Shown: positions 1 to 9,448 of the stretch, piece by piece | Numbering within the stretch: position 1 is the stretch's first letter | How the letters are laid out: each line of letters opens with the position of its first letter | Source of the DNA: Cupriavidus metallidurans CH34 | GTDB taxonomy: Bacteria; Pseudomonadota; Gammaproteobacteria; Burkholderiales; Burkholderiaceae | Assembly (NCBI RefSeq): GCF_000196015.1 | Contig: NC_007973.1 | Coordinates: forward strand, 1,488,001 to 1,552,000 | Length of the DNA: 64,000 nucleotides | Direction of reading: 5' to 3' | Translations under genes and position numbers: made by a program | The notes under the pieces: model-generated | The model's input: only the letters and a program-made list of their open reading frames with translations | Databases searched by the model: none | What the model was told of the DNA's origin: nothing

Positions 1-188
1 CGCTGGGCCCGGTGGCCCAGCTCGAACTCGAACGCGAAGACAACCAGGACGTGATCGAGGTGGCGCTGCCGCTCGAGCGCTTCCGCCATCATGGTTTCAA
101 GGAGGGCGAACTGCTGGCGGTACGGCCGCGGCAGTTGCGTGTCTTCAATCAGGGCCGGACAACACAAGAACAGGGAGCGGCACGATGA
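1..188 (+). CDS. cysA: Sulfate/thiosulfate ABC transporter ATP-binding subunit CysA, C-terminal end (5' truncated by window)
   Basis: An open frame enters from the left edge (codons in phase with base 3) and stops at 186-188. The visible 61 residues look like the C-terminal TOBE-type regulatory tail of a sulfate-importer ATPase, including a VRPRQLRVF stretch. The stop overlaps the ATG of cysB (ATGA). The placement directly upstream of cysB fits the common betaproteobacterial order of sulfate transporter followed by its regulator. The ATPase domain is outside the window, so the identity rests on the tail and on context. Confidence 0.75.
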   Translation, partial: LGPVAQLELEREDNQDVIEVALPLERFRHHGFKEGELLAVRPRQLRVFNQGRTTQEQGAAR

Positions 189-1135
189 ATTTCCAGCAAC
201 TGCGATCGATTCGCGAGGCGGTGCGCCGCCAGTTCAACCTCACCGAAGTGGCCAACGCGCTTTACACGTCGCAGCCCGGTGTGTCCCGCCAGATTCGCGA
301 GCTCGAGGAAGAGCTGGGTGTGGAGATCTTCGAACGCTATGGCAAGCGGCTGACCGGCCTGACCGAGCCCGGCCGGGAGATCGTCCGCATCGTCGAGCGC
401 CTTCTGCTCGAAGCGGAGAACCTGCGCCAGGCGGGCGACGAGTTCGCCGGCCGCCATACGGGCCGGCTGACTGTCGCCACCACCCACACGCAGGCGCGCT
501 ACGCGCTGCCCAAGGTGGTGCAGAGCTTCCGGCGCGAGTATCCGCATGTGACGCTGGCGCTGCAGGAAGCGTCGCCGGCGCATATCGTCGAACTGCTGCT
601 GACGGGGCAGGCCGATATCGGTATCGCCACCGAGGCCGTGGCCAGCGAAGCCGGTCTGACTTCGTTCGAGGCCTATAGCTGGCAGCACGTGATCGTGGTG
701 TCGCCCGACCATCCGCTGACGCGGCTGCCCGAGCCGACGCTGGAGGACATCGCCAACTTCCCGCTCATTACCTACGACGCGGGCTTCACAGGCCGCCGCA
801 AGATCGACGGTGCGTTCGCCGAGGCCGGCCTGCAGCCGGAGATCGTGCTGACCGCGATGGACGCTGACGTCATCAAGACCTATGCCGAGCTGGAACTGGG
901 CGTGGGCATCATCGCGTCGATGGCGTATGACGCGCGCAAGGACGAAGGGCTGGTGCGGATCTCGGCCGACCATCTGTTCGAACCGAACGTCACCAGCGTG
1001 GCCGTGCGACGCGGCGCTTATCTGCGCGGCTACGCCCATGCGTTCATCAACATGTTCGCGCCGCACCTGTCGCGCGACACGGTCTCCACGGCCCTGGCCG
1101 AATCCGCGCATCGCCCGGCGCTGGCTGCTGCCTGA
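185..1135 (+). CDS. cysB: LysR-type regulator of sulfur assimilation, CysB
   Basis: This 316-residue LysR-family activator starts at an ATG that overlaps the cysA stop. The winged helix-turn-helix lies at about residues 3-60 (FNLTEVANALYTSQPGVSRQ is the recognition region). A periplasmic-binding-protein-like effector domain follows from about residue 90. The motif TTHTQARYALP is typical of CysB/Cbl proteins, which bind N-acetylserine or adenosine phosphosulfate. The family activates cysteine and sulfate assimilation genes, and its position after cysA agrees. Cbl is the nearest alternative; the two cannot be separated by eye, but CysB is the usual assignment in this genomic position. Confidence 0.88.
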   Translation: MNFQQLRSIREAVRRQFNLTEVANALYTSQPGVSRQIRELEEELGVEIFERYGKRLTGLTEPGREIVRIVERLLLEAENLRQAGDEFAGRHTGRLTVATTHTQARYALPKVVQSFRREYPHVTLALQEASPAHIVELLLTGQADIGIATEAVASEAGLTSFEAYSWQHVIVVSPDHPLTRLPEPTLEDIANFPLITYDAGFTGRRKIDGAFAEAGLQPEIVLTAMDADVIKTYAELELGVGIIASMAYDARKDEGLVRISADHLFEPNVTSVAVRRGAYLRGYAHAFINMFAPHLSRDTVSTALAESAHRPALAAA

Positions 1136-1377
1136 GTTGGCGGCCCCGGCAGGCGTCGGGGCCATCGCCACGTTTGGCGCTTTCCGCTCGCTTGTCGGGC
1201 TCCACTACCTTTCGCGCCATCTGTCGCCGGTTCGTCGCACGGCGCTTCCGTCCCGGGCCGGTCCGGCGTAAAGTGCCCCCATCGCGGCCCGGCGGTGTTT
1301 CCTTGCCCGGTCTTGCGCGATGCTGCAGTGCATCAGAGATTTGCACGCGGTACCTGTAGCGAGAGGAGGGAGAGAAC

Positions 1378-2550
1378 ATGCGCCTATCGTGCGCGGGCCC
1401 GTCGCGGCTCAATATTCTTTGGCGCGACCTGCTGTTCGTGCTCTGCATGAACACGGTGATCGCCGTCAGCCTCAACTACGGCTTCCGTACCGCCGGAACG
1501 CTGCTCCAGAATTTTGCCTACAGCCAGCTGATCGGTCTCTCGATCTGGGTGCTGATCGATATCCCCCGCGTCCTGATCTGGTGGAACGATCGTCCGCGTC
1601 GATGGCCGTTCATGTGCCTGGCCGTGGTGGCGGTGCCAATGGGCGTGGTGATGGGTAGCTGGGCGACACGCGAATTGCTGGGGCTGCCGGAGAAGTCCGC
1701 GGCGGAGACCGGCGACATGCTGCGCATGTGCCTGATCGTCGGGATGCTGGCGTCGGCGAGCATGATCTACTTCTACTGGTCGCGCGAGAAGCTGGCGTAC
1801 CTGGAGCGGCAGGCCGCGCTCGACGCCTTGCAGCGCGAGGAAGCCGAAAAGCAACTCGTGCGCGCCCAGTTGATGGCGCTGCAGGCACAGATCGAGCCGC
1901 ATTTCCTGTTCAACTCGCTGGCCAATCTCGACGGCCTGATCGCCACCGACCCCCGCGCGGCGCGCCAGTTGCTGCAGCGGCTGATCGGTTTCCTGCGCAT
2001 GTCGTTGTCCCACACCCGCGCTGAGCATTGCACGCTGGCGCAGGAGTTCGAGTTGCTGCGCAGCTACCTCGATATCCAGGGTATGCGATTTGGCGCGCGG
2101 CTCGATTACGAGATCGACCTGCCGCCAGCGCTGGCCGAGGCGGAGATTCCGCCGATGCTGGTGCAGCCGCTGGTCGAGAACGCGGTGACTCACGGTATCG
2201 AGCCGTGCATGCGCGGCGGGAAGATCGTGCTGTCCGCGCGCGAGACTGGGGACGGCAGCCTGCAGGTGGTCATCGCCGACACCGGCGTGGGATTCAGCCA
2301 GGGCAATAAGGGCAGCAAGGGCGGTTCCGGGCTTGGCCTGACCCATGTGCGCGAGCGCCTGGCACGGATCTTCGGCGCAGCGGCCACGATGCAAATGGAA
2401 GAGAACACGCCACGTGGTGTGGTAGTGCGCCTGACGTTGCCGCTCCAGCGCGGTTTCGAACCAATGTCCGTACCGGTTCGCGCCGCTGCGGGCGCCGCCG
2501 ATCTGCAACATGCGCCTGCCGGTGTGGCCCCGGCAGTTTCCCGATCCTGA
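1378..2550 (+). CDS. LytS/AlgZ-type sensor histidine kinase
   Basis: This is a 390-residue membrane histidine kinase. About four hydrophobic segments occupy residues 15-140, followed by a short coiled coil (about 140-165). The His_kinase domain carries the phospho-acceptor motif EPHFLFNSLANL. The C-terminal HATPase shows VENAVTHGI, DTGVGF and GSGLGLTHVRERL. This is the architecture of LytS/YehU/AlgZ kinases, which pair with LytTR response regulators, and one follows 25 bp downstream. A purine-rich site (gagaggagggagag) precedes the ATG. The last 35 or so residues after the HATPase are low complexity. The stimulus is unknown. Confidence 0.87.
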   Translation: MRLSCAGPSRLNILWRDLLFVLCMNTVIAVSLNYGFRTAGTLLQNFAYSQLIGLSIWVLIDIPRVLIWWNDRPRRWPFMCLAVVAVPMGVVMGSWATRELLGLPEKSAAETGDMLRMCLIVGMLASASMIYFYWSREKLAYLERQAALDALQREEAEKQLVRAQLMALQAQIEPHFLFNSLANLDGLIATDPRAARQLLQRLIGFLRMSLSHTRAEHCTLAQEFELLRSYLDIQGMRFGARLDYEIDLPPALAEAEIPPMLVQPLVENAVTHGIEPCMRGGKIVLSARETGDGSLQVVIADTGVGFSQGNKGSKGGSGLGLTHVRERLARIFGAAATMQMEENTPRGVVVRLTLPLQRGFEPMSVPVRAAAGAADLQHAPAGVAPAVSRS

Positions 2551-2575
2551 TTGCACAGCCTGACAATTCATCCCC

Positions 2576-3397
2576 ATGTCTCCGACGCTGCTGATCGCCG
2601 ACGACGAACCGTTGCTCGCGCGCGTGCTGGAATCCGAACTGAAGGCGCTGTGGCCAGAGGCCCAGATCGTCGCCGTGGTGCATGACGGCGTGGCGGCGCT
2701 GGAGGCCACGCGCGATCAGCAACCCGATGTGGCCTTCCTTGATATCCGGATGCCGGGTATGAGTGGCATGGACGTGGCTCGCGAGTTGATCGAATTCGAC
2801 CGGCCGCCGCTGGTGGTGTTCGTCACCGCCTATGACCAGTTCGCACTAGAAGCCTTCGAGCGCGCGGCGGTCGATTACGTGCTCAAGCCCGTGCAGCATG
2901 AGCGGCTGGAAGCCACCGTCGGCCGCCTGAAGGCGCGCATGGCCGCCCGGATCGAAGCGGAGGAAGAGGGCGATGCCGATAGCGACATCGGCACGATGGT
3001 CGACACGGACCGATTGGGGCAATTACTGCAGCGGCTGGAAATGCTGGAGAGACCCGCACAGGCACGGGGCCAGTATCTGCGATTCATCAAGGCGTTGGTG
3101 GGGCAGGAGGTGCGCATCATCCCGGTGGACGAAGTGGTCTATCTGGAAGCCACCGACAAGTACGTGAACGTGGTGTCCAGCAACGGCGAGGCGCTGATCC
3201 GCACGAGCCTGAGGGAGTTGATGCAGCAACTCGACCCTGACCGTTTCTGGCAGATCCACCGCGGCACGGTGGTCAATATCGACTGCGTGGCCAGCGCGGC
3301 GACGCAATCGCTTGGGCGCCTGTCGCTCAAGCTGCGCAATCGCCCGGAATCGCTGGCGGTCGCCAGGCAGTACGCCCATCTGTTCAAGCAGATGTAG
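2576..3397 (+). CDS. LytTR-family response regulator
   Basis: The protein has 273 residues. The receiver domain (1-120) has the acidic pair DDE near the N-terminus, the phospho-acceptor in FLDIRMPG, and the conserved T/K in FVTAYDQ and VLKPV. After a linker comes a LytTR DNA-binding domain (about 165-273) with VDEVVYLEATDKYV and FWQIHRGTVVN. It is the partner of the upstream LytS-like kinase. LytTR regulators usually bind direct repeats in promoters; the target genes cannot be told from this window. The next gene is about 70 bp away and may be an independent transcript. Confidence 0.9.
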   Translation: MSPTLLIADDEPLLARVLESELKALWPEAQIVAVVHDGVAALEATRDQQPDVAFLDIRMPGMSGMDVARELIEFDRPPLVVFVTAYDQFALEAFERAAVDYVLKPVQHERLEATVGRLKARMAARIEAEEEGDADSDIGTMVDTDRLGQLLQRLEMLERPAQARGQYLRFIKALVGQEVRIIPVDEVVYLEATDKYVNVVSSNGEALIRTSLRELMQQLDPDRFWQIHRGTVVNIDCVASAATQSLGRLSLKLRNRPESLAVARQYAHLFKQM

Positions 3398-3465
3398 CGC
3401 GGCCGAGTGTCTCCAAATTCCTCTAAGATGACTGCCTCGTCAGTTCCCATCCAGAGGAGTCAGAG

Positions 3466-3978
3466 ATGAAGCCTGTTATGAAGCCCGTAACCACCGATAT
3501 TTGCGACGCCAATGAAGACCGCCTGGCCGATGGCTCCCTGCGCGTTCTGACGCCGGGGTTCCTCCATTTCGGCAAGCGCATGGCCTTTTCGGGGCCTGCC
3601 GTGACGCTCAAAGTGTTCGAGGACAACTCAATGGTGCGCGCCACGCTGGAAACGCCGGGTGCGGGTCGGGTGCTGGTAGTGGATGGGGGTGGTTCGATGC
3701 GTTGCGCGCTGGTTGGCGGGATGCTCGGCGTGCTGGCCGAGAAGAATGGCTGGGCTGGGATCATCGTGAACGGCTGCGTGCGGGATTCGGAAGAGCTCAA
3801 GGTGTGCGACGTCGGCATCCGCGCGCTGGGCGTGCATCCGCAGAAAAGCCAGAAGCGCAATGTCGGTCAGGAGGACGTGACCGTGCAGATGCCGGGTGCG
3901 GTCGTGCGGCCGGGCAACTGGATCTACGCGGACGCCGATGGCGTGCTGGTCTCCGACGAGAAGCTGGACGGGGCCTGA
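3466..3978 (+). CDS. RraA-family protein (RNase E regulator-like / 4-hydroxy-4-methyl-2-oxoglutarate aldolase-like)
   Basis: This 170-residue protein spans the whole RraA/MenG fold. It has [10 protein letters not shown] at the N-terminus, VKVFEDN-type residues (here [11 protein letters not shown]), [17 protein letters not shown] and [13 protein letters not shown]. The Arg-Asp pair in CVRD is the catalytic signature of the class II aldolases in this family; E. coli RraA has VRQ there. Annotation pipelines often call such proteins RraA, but the retained pair fits an aldolase or oxaloacetate decarboxylase activity. A gaggagtcagag ribosome site supports the ATG at 3466; a second ATG at 3478 is possible. 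Confidence 0.85.
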   Translation: MKPVMKPVTTDICDANEDRLADGSLRVLTPGFLHFGKRMAFSGPAVTLKVFEDNSMVRATLETPGAGRVLVVDGGGSMRCALVGGMLGVLAEKNGWAGIIVNGCVRDSEELKVCDVGIRALGVHPQKSQKRNVGQEDVTVQMPGAVVRPGNWIYADADGVLVSDEKLDGA

Positions 3979-3981
3979 GCC

Positions 3982-4398
3982 ATGCCGCGAGTGTTTGTCT
4001 ATGGCACGCTGCGTGCCGGCGAGGTCAATGACCTGAATCGCGCTGCCACGCGCCACGGCATCGAGGCACCCACGCTGGTGGGTACCGGGACGATTGCCGG
4101 TCGGCTCTACGATTTTGGTACCTATCCCGGGCTGGTGCTCGATGCCGCCGCTGGCCCGGTTGCCGGGGACATCTACGACATCCCCGATGCGCTGCTGCCG
4201 GTGCTGGACGAGATCGAAGAGGTCTACCCCGGGCAGGCCACCTTGTTCGTGCGCGAAACCCAACCTGTGGCGCTGGCCGGAGCGGCGACCGACTGCCTGC
4301 TGTATCCGGTTGCCGATAGCGCGGTGACGGGCCTGGTGTGCATCGATAGCGGTGACTGGGTTGCCTATCGGCGCGCGCGGGACGCGGCGGCTGCCTGA
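3982..4398 (+). CDS. Gamma-glutamylcyclotransferase-like (AIG2/YtfP) protein
   Basis: This 138-residue protein begins three bases after the rraA-like stop. The N-terminal VFVYGTLRAG motif is the hallmark of the gamma-glutamylcyclotransferase fold. The expected catalytic glutamate lies in the LDEIEEVYPG segment (about residues 73-82). Family members turn gamma-glutamyl dipeptides or gamma-glutamylamines into 5-oxoproline; the exact substrate cannot be read from the sequence. It is probably co-transcribed with the RraA-family gene. Confidence 0.82.
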   Translation: MPRVFVYGTLRAGEVNDLNRAATRHGIEAPTLVGTGTIAGRLYDFGTYPGLVLDAAAGPVAGDIYDIPDALLPVLDEIEEVYPGQATLFVRETQPVALAGAATDCLLYPVADSAVTGLVCIDSGDWVAYRRARDAAAA

Positions 4399-4489
4399 CG
4401 GCAGAAGAATCGCGTTTCAAACGCCGTTGCCCGGTGCGCGGCGGCGTTAGCATGGCCGACGATGACATCCTTCACTGTCAACGGACGCC

Positions 4490-5452
4490 ATGACCCCTGT
4501 AGATTCCGCACATCCTGAGTTCCCTCCGCCCGCTCCGACACACTTCGCCGTGCAGTCCGGCCCAGTGAGGCTGGCTGCCACAGCGTGGGGCGATCCGGGC
4601 CATCCGGTGGTCGTGCTCGTGCACGGCTATCCGGACAACAGCCATGTCTGGCATGGCGTGGCGCAAGCCTTGGCCGGCCGCTTCCGTGTGGTGGCCTACG
4701 ATGTGCGCGGTGCTGGGGCATCCGATGTGCCGGCTGGCGTGGCGGATTACCGGCTCGAACGCCTGGCCGACGACTTCATCGCTGTCATCGACGCGGTGTC
4801 GCCGGATCGGCCGGTGCATCTGGTGGGCCACGACTGGGGTTCGATCCAGGGATGGGAGTTCGTGACTGATCCGCGTCTCTACGGTCGCATCGCCTCGTTC
4901 ACCTCCTGTTCCGGGCCTTGCCTCGATCACGCCGCCCGCGCGTTGCGCGAGCCGCCCCGGCACTGGGGCGCCACGCTGCGTCAGGCACTGGCATCGTGGT
5001 ACATCGTGTTCTTCCATATTCCCGGCTTGCCAGAGTGGAACTGGAAACTCTGGCTGGGACGTAACTGGACGTTCTGGCTGCGCCGGACGGAAGGGCTCCA
5101 TACCGCCGCCAACCCGACGCAGACCGCCGATGGCGTCCATGGCCTGCGCCTGTACCGCGCCAACATCAGAACCCGATTGCGTCATCCGCACAACCGCCAC
5201 GCGCACGCGCCGGTGCAGGTGATTGTGCCGACACGCGACCGCTATGTGCGCCCCGCCGTGACGGAAGGCGTGGGACGCTGGGCCGCACAGTCGTGGCGGC
5301 GTCCCGTGGATGCCCACCACTGGTTTCCACTTGCCGATCCTCACCGCATGGCGGCAATGGTGCGCGAATTTGTCGACCATCTTCAGGGCGCGCCAGCGTC
5401 CCCCGCGCTGCAATCTGCACGTGTTACGTCGGAGGCAGGCAAAATTTCATAA
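4490..5452 (+). CDS. Alpha/beta hydrolase with Asp nucleophile (epoxide hydrolase/haloalkane dehalogenase type)
   Basis: This is a 320-residue alpha/beta-hydrolase. The oxyanion motif VLVHGYPDNSHVW sits at about residues 43-55 and the nucleophile elbow reads VGHDWGS, so the nucleophile is Asp, as in epoxide hydrolases and haloalkane dehalogenases rather than Ser esterases. The catalytic His is probably in the HHWFPLADPHRM segment near the C-terminus. A cap domain lies between (about 140-230). The reaction is unknown. The ribosome site before the ATG is weak, and the gene stands apart from its neighbours, so it is probably transcribed alone. Confidence 0.82.
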   Translation: MTPVDSAHPEFPPPAPTHFAVQSGPVRLAATAWGDPGHPVVVLVHGYPDNSHVWHGVAQALAGRFRVVAYDVRGAGASDVPAGVADYRLERLADDFIAVIDAVSPDRPVHLVGHDWGSIQGWEFVTDPRLYGRIASFTSCSGPCLDHAARALREPPRHWGATLRQALASWYIVFFHIPGLPEWNWKLWLGRNWTFWLRRTEGLHTAANPTQTADGVHGLRLYRANIRTRLRHPHNRHAHAPVQVIVPTRDRYVRPAVTEGVGRWAAQSWRRPVDAHHWFPLADPHRMAAMVREFVDHLQGAPASPALQSARVTSEAGKIS

Positions 5453-5755
5453 TGCGGAAAGATGTTTTGTTTCGCAAAAATACGAGCGTGCGGGGCACAA
5501 GAGGGTTTCTCATGATGAAAGATTGCTTGCCGTATGGTGGAAAGATTGATCTAAGTCACTGTTTGTAAAGAGATAAAAAACGAGGTGATCACCACATAAG
5601 TCGCTTGTTGCAACGCGGGAGTCTTCTCTACACTCTTATATAAGACACATGACTTGAGACGCGAAATGCACAGCGTCCGGGTCGCTCGGCAGATGAGTAC
5701 GGTGGGTGTCACAGAATCCAACGCCAATCGCCTAGTTGTTATCAGGAGAGTGAAC
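5453..5755 (+). promoter_or_regulatory. AT-rich upstream region of aceA with several short palindromes
   Basis: This 303-bp gene-free stretch is visibly AT-richer than its surroundings. It contains three perfect palindromes: ggtgatcacc (5584-5593), gttgcaac (5607-5614) and cttatataag (5635-5644). It also has a near-symmetric ttttgtttcgcaaaa patch around 5465-5480. A weak sigma-70-like pair (ttgttg at 5605, tacact at 5629, 18-bp spacing) is possible. A good Shine-Dalgarno (caggagag, 5741-5748) precedes the aceA ATG. The frame is open further upstream but shows no isocitrate-lyase similarity, so this is most likely the acetate/fatty-acid-responsive control region. Confidence 0.45.
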
Positions 5756-7051
<1,296 letters not shown>

Positions 7052-7090
7052 TCCTGGTTTGAGACAGTAGAAACCTGAGGTTGCAGTACG

Positions 7091-7133
7091 CAACGCCGCG
7101 TCGTCCGGTAGGGGACGGCGCGGCGTTGTCTTT
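7091..7133 (+). terminator. Strong hairpin terminator after aceA
   Basis: Arms 7091-7106 (caacgccgcgtcgtcc) and 7113-7128 pair over 16 bp with one G-U, with a 6-nt loop, followed by a short T-rich tail (tctttgg). It lies between the convergent aceA and glucanase-like lipoprotein genes. Confidence 0.75.
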
Positions 7134-7150
7134 GGTGCGTGCTGGCCGGC

Positions 7151-8740
7151 TTACGTGTTCGCCGGGATGTAGAACTCTTCGAGTTCGAGCAGCGGCTGAA
7201 GCGCGTGGCCCCACTCCTTGTCCACATAGCCGCGCAGCTTGCCATCGGTCAGGAAGTTGGTCACGGCGCCGAGCGCCCACGCGTTGTTGTCATGCAGGAT
7301 GCATTTGGCGACCGTGCCGCCTTGCACAGCGACGCTGTCCATCATGCCGTAGACCGGATGGTTCAGTGCCGGGAAGTTCTTGAGCAGCCGTTCCATGTTG
7401 GCCATGGTGGCCTCCGGTTGCTCCTCGATCAGCAGCAGCACGGAATAGATCGACACAACCGGCCCGGCGCGCGTGGATTCACGGTTCCCGTCTGGGCGGT
7501 AGCCGCCCACCGATAACGGCGGCGCGCCGAACTCCGTGTACCCGTTGGTGGACGGGATGGTGGCGGGCGAGAAGCCCCAGTAGCCATCGAATTTATCCTT
7601 GCCGTATTGGATGTGTGTCTTGGCCAAATTGGGGTGCGAACGGCCCCAGTTGTTGACGCCCCACTTGGCCTCGGAAATTACGACCGGCACCGCAAAGGTT
7701 TCGAATACGGAACCTCCGTTGGTCGGCATGAAGCGCAGTCCGCCGTACTGCCACGTGTCTTCATAGACGCGCACGCCTTCGTAGTTGCGGTATTTCGATT
7801 CGTCGATCTTTCCGGCAGCCCAGAGCGGTACCCGGTTGATGTGGAAGTACTGGCTGCGCGGCACCTGCCCGAGCGCGATGCCGGCGTAGGCCAGCAGCCG
7901 TGTTTCGCCCAGCAGCCCGTACGTGCCGCCCTGGTGCATCTGGGTCTTGGGGTTGTACGAAATGAAGTATCGCTGGTTGGCGGGGTTCACCATCGTGTCG
8001 AACCGCATCTGGCCGAGGATGGCCTGCGCTTGCCCGGCGAGCGGGGGGTACGCCTGTTTGGCCAAGGCAAGGCTGACGGCCAGCCACGCGTTCTCGATCG
8101 ACCCGACATCGCCGTTCGGCTCGGCCGTGATGCTGTCCGTCGCGCCGAGCAGCAAGCCGCCGATAGCGCCCTTTTCCCTGGCTTTCTGCTGGAGTCTGGC
8201 GATGGTGGTCAGCAGGCGGGCGACGCGCTGCTCGGCCTCGTCGGCCGGAATGAAGCCGAGATCCCGTGCCGCCGTGAGGTTCTGGATGTGCTGGCCGATG
8301 TTGCCGGTGAAGATCCACGGATAGGCGGATGCCACGCCATGGGTGTTCAGGCATGCACGGTTGGAAGGCAGAGCACGGCCCTTCGGATCCAGCGTCTCGG
8401 AAGCCTTCCATAGCGCCAGCGCGTACTCGCGCGCCTGGACCTTGAGCGCAGCGTGAGGGGGCGCATGCTTGCCCGTGGACTCCGGGTCAGGTTCGCGAGC
8501 TGGCGGCTCTGGCACCGGGGCAGGCGTCGTCTCCGTATCGCCTTGCTTTGGGTCGGGCTGGGGAGCAGGTGCTGAATTGGGAGCATCCCCAGCGCCGGAC
8601 GGGGCAGCGGGGGTGTCCGTCGTGACGGGGTCCGTGCCGCCGCCGCAGGCCATCAGCAGCGCGCTGATGCCGATGCAGAACGCCCGGCGCGCAAAGGAGA
8701 GTCCCCAGCTAAAGGAGAGTCCCGGGACATGGTGTGCCAT
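7151..8740 (-). CDS. Surface lipoprotein with glycoamylase/beta-glucanase-type (alpha/alpha)6 domain
   Basis: This is a 529-residue exported lipoprotein. The signal sequence ends in a lipobox (SALLMAC, Cys32), then a Gly/Pro/Asp/Thr linker (about 33-95) leads into a helical domain. Segments YWGFSPATIPSTNGYTEFG (about 386-404), a Glu-containing GLLGETRLLAYAGIALG, and FETFAVPVV match what I know of the Glycoamylase (PF10091)/GH144 group, which includes endo-beta-1,2-glucanases. It therefore probably cuts a beta-glucan at the cell surface; the substrate is inferred only. The start at 8740 has no clear Shine-Dalgarno, because a perfect hairpin sits just upstream. The signal region contains an 18-bp-period in-frame duplication (GLSFSWGLSF). 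Confidence 0.68.
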   Translation of the reverse strand: MAHHVPGLSFSWGLSFARRAFCIGISALLMACGGGTDPVTTDTPAAPSGAGDAPNSAPAPQPDPKQGDTETTPAPVPEPPAREPDPESTGKHAPPHAALKVQAREYALALWKASETLDPKGRALPSNRACLNTHGVASAYPWIFTGNIGQHIQNLTAARDLGFIPADEAEQRVARLLTTIARLQQKAREKGAIGGLLLGATDSITAEPNGDVGSIENAWLAVSLALAKQAYPPLAGQAQAILGQMRFDTMVNPANQRYFISYNPKTQMHQGGTYGLLGETRLLAYAGIALGQVPRSQYFHINRVPLWAAGKIDESKYRNYEGVRVYEDTWQYGGLRFMPTNGGSVFETFAVPVVISEAKWGVNNWGRSHPNLAKTHIQYGKDKFDGYWGFSPATIPSTNGYTEFGAPPLSVGGYRPDGNRESTRAGPVVSIYSVLLLIEEQPEATMANMERLLKNFPALNHPVYGMMDSVAVQGGTVAKCILHDNNAWALGAVTNFLTDGKLRGYVDKEWGHALQPLLELEEFYIPANT

Positions 8741-8746
8741 GATCTA

Positions 8747-8778
8747 GCCAAGAATGCGTTGAATAACGCATTCTTGGC
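8747..8778 (-). promoter_or_regulatory. Perfect 14-bp inverted repeat abutting a start codon
   Basis: Arms 8747-8760 (gccaagaatgcgtt) and 8765-8778 are perfect complements around a GAAT/ATTC loop. It ends 6 bp upstream of the lipoprotein ATG (8740, minus strand), where a ribosome site would normally be. No T-run follows, so a simple intrinsic terminator for the upstream usp gene is not obvious; an operator or translation-controlling hairpin is equally possible. Confidence 0.6.
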
Positions 8779-8856
8779 GGGATCGCGCACAATTAGAATC
8801 GTACTATGCCGATTTTTTGGCGCGTTATTGCTGCGAACTGAAACATCGAGGGTGTG

Positions 8857-9291
8857 TCATCGATAGACAATTACCGGGATGTCAGTGTGGGTCAGCACCT
8901 TCTGCGTTTCGCTGCCGAGTAGCAGGCCCGACAGGCCGCGCCGGCCGTGGGATGCCATGAAGATGACATCGCAGCCATGGCGTTCCGCCGCGTCGATGAT
9001 GCCGAGATAGGGCACCGCAAAGGTGGTCATGTCGGCATCGAACGGCAGGCCATCCGCCACGGCGGCGTTCTCGATTTCCTTCAGGTAGAGCCTGGCCTGG
9101 TTCTCGATGCGTTCCTTGAACGCTTGCGGAGCCTCAACCACGATCTCGCTGAAGGGTGTGTACGGATATTCCTCGAGACAGACGTAGGCGGTCACGCGGG
9201 CGCCGATGGCCTTGGCCAGTTCAAGACCGCCGTCGATGGCTTTCTTGGACAGCTCCGAGCCGTCGGTGGGCAGCAGAATGTGCTTGAACAT
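8857..9291 (-). CDS. Universal stress protein, UspA family
   Basis: This 144-residue single Usp domain begins MFKHILLPTDGSELSKKA. Near the C-terminus it has the ATP-binding signature ASHGRRGLSGLLLGSETQKVL (G-2x-G-9x-G-S/T), so it belongs to the nucleotide-binding class. A textbook aggaggt site precedes the ATG. Usp proteins are cytoplasmic and induced by starvation or stress; the particular role here is unknown. It lies upstream of the glucanase-like lipoprotein on the same strand, separated by about 116 bp and the perfect inverted repeat. Confidence 0.92.
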   Translation of the reverse strand: MFKHILLPTDGSELSKKAIDGGLELAKAIGARVTAYVCLEEYPYTPFSEIVVEAPQAFKERIENQARLYLKEIENAAVADGLPFDADMTTFAVPYLGIIDAAERHGCDVIFMASHGRRGLSGLLLGSETQKVLTHTDIPVIVYR

Positions 9292-9448
9292 ACCGGACCT
9301 CCTTTTGTGAGTAGATAGGGGACCAGGCCGTGCAGCGCCTGTCTGACTTGATTGTAGTCAGAGTGCGCTGTGCGCCATTGCGAAATATCAATGCGTGAGG
9401 GAAAGCACTAGACGCATCGTGACAGCGGCGCAGGCGGTAGCCATCGAT

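Noticed and set aside
5654..5755. 34-codon upstream extension of aceA
   Set aside because: It lies before the Shine-Dalgarno, has no isocitrate-lyase similarity and overlaps the regulatory region.
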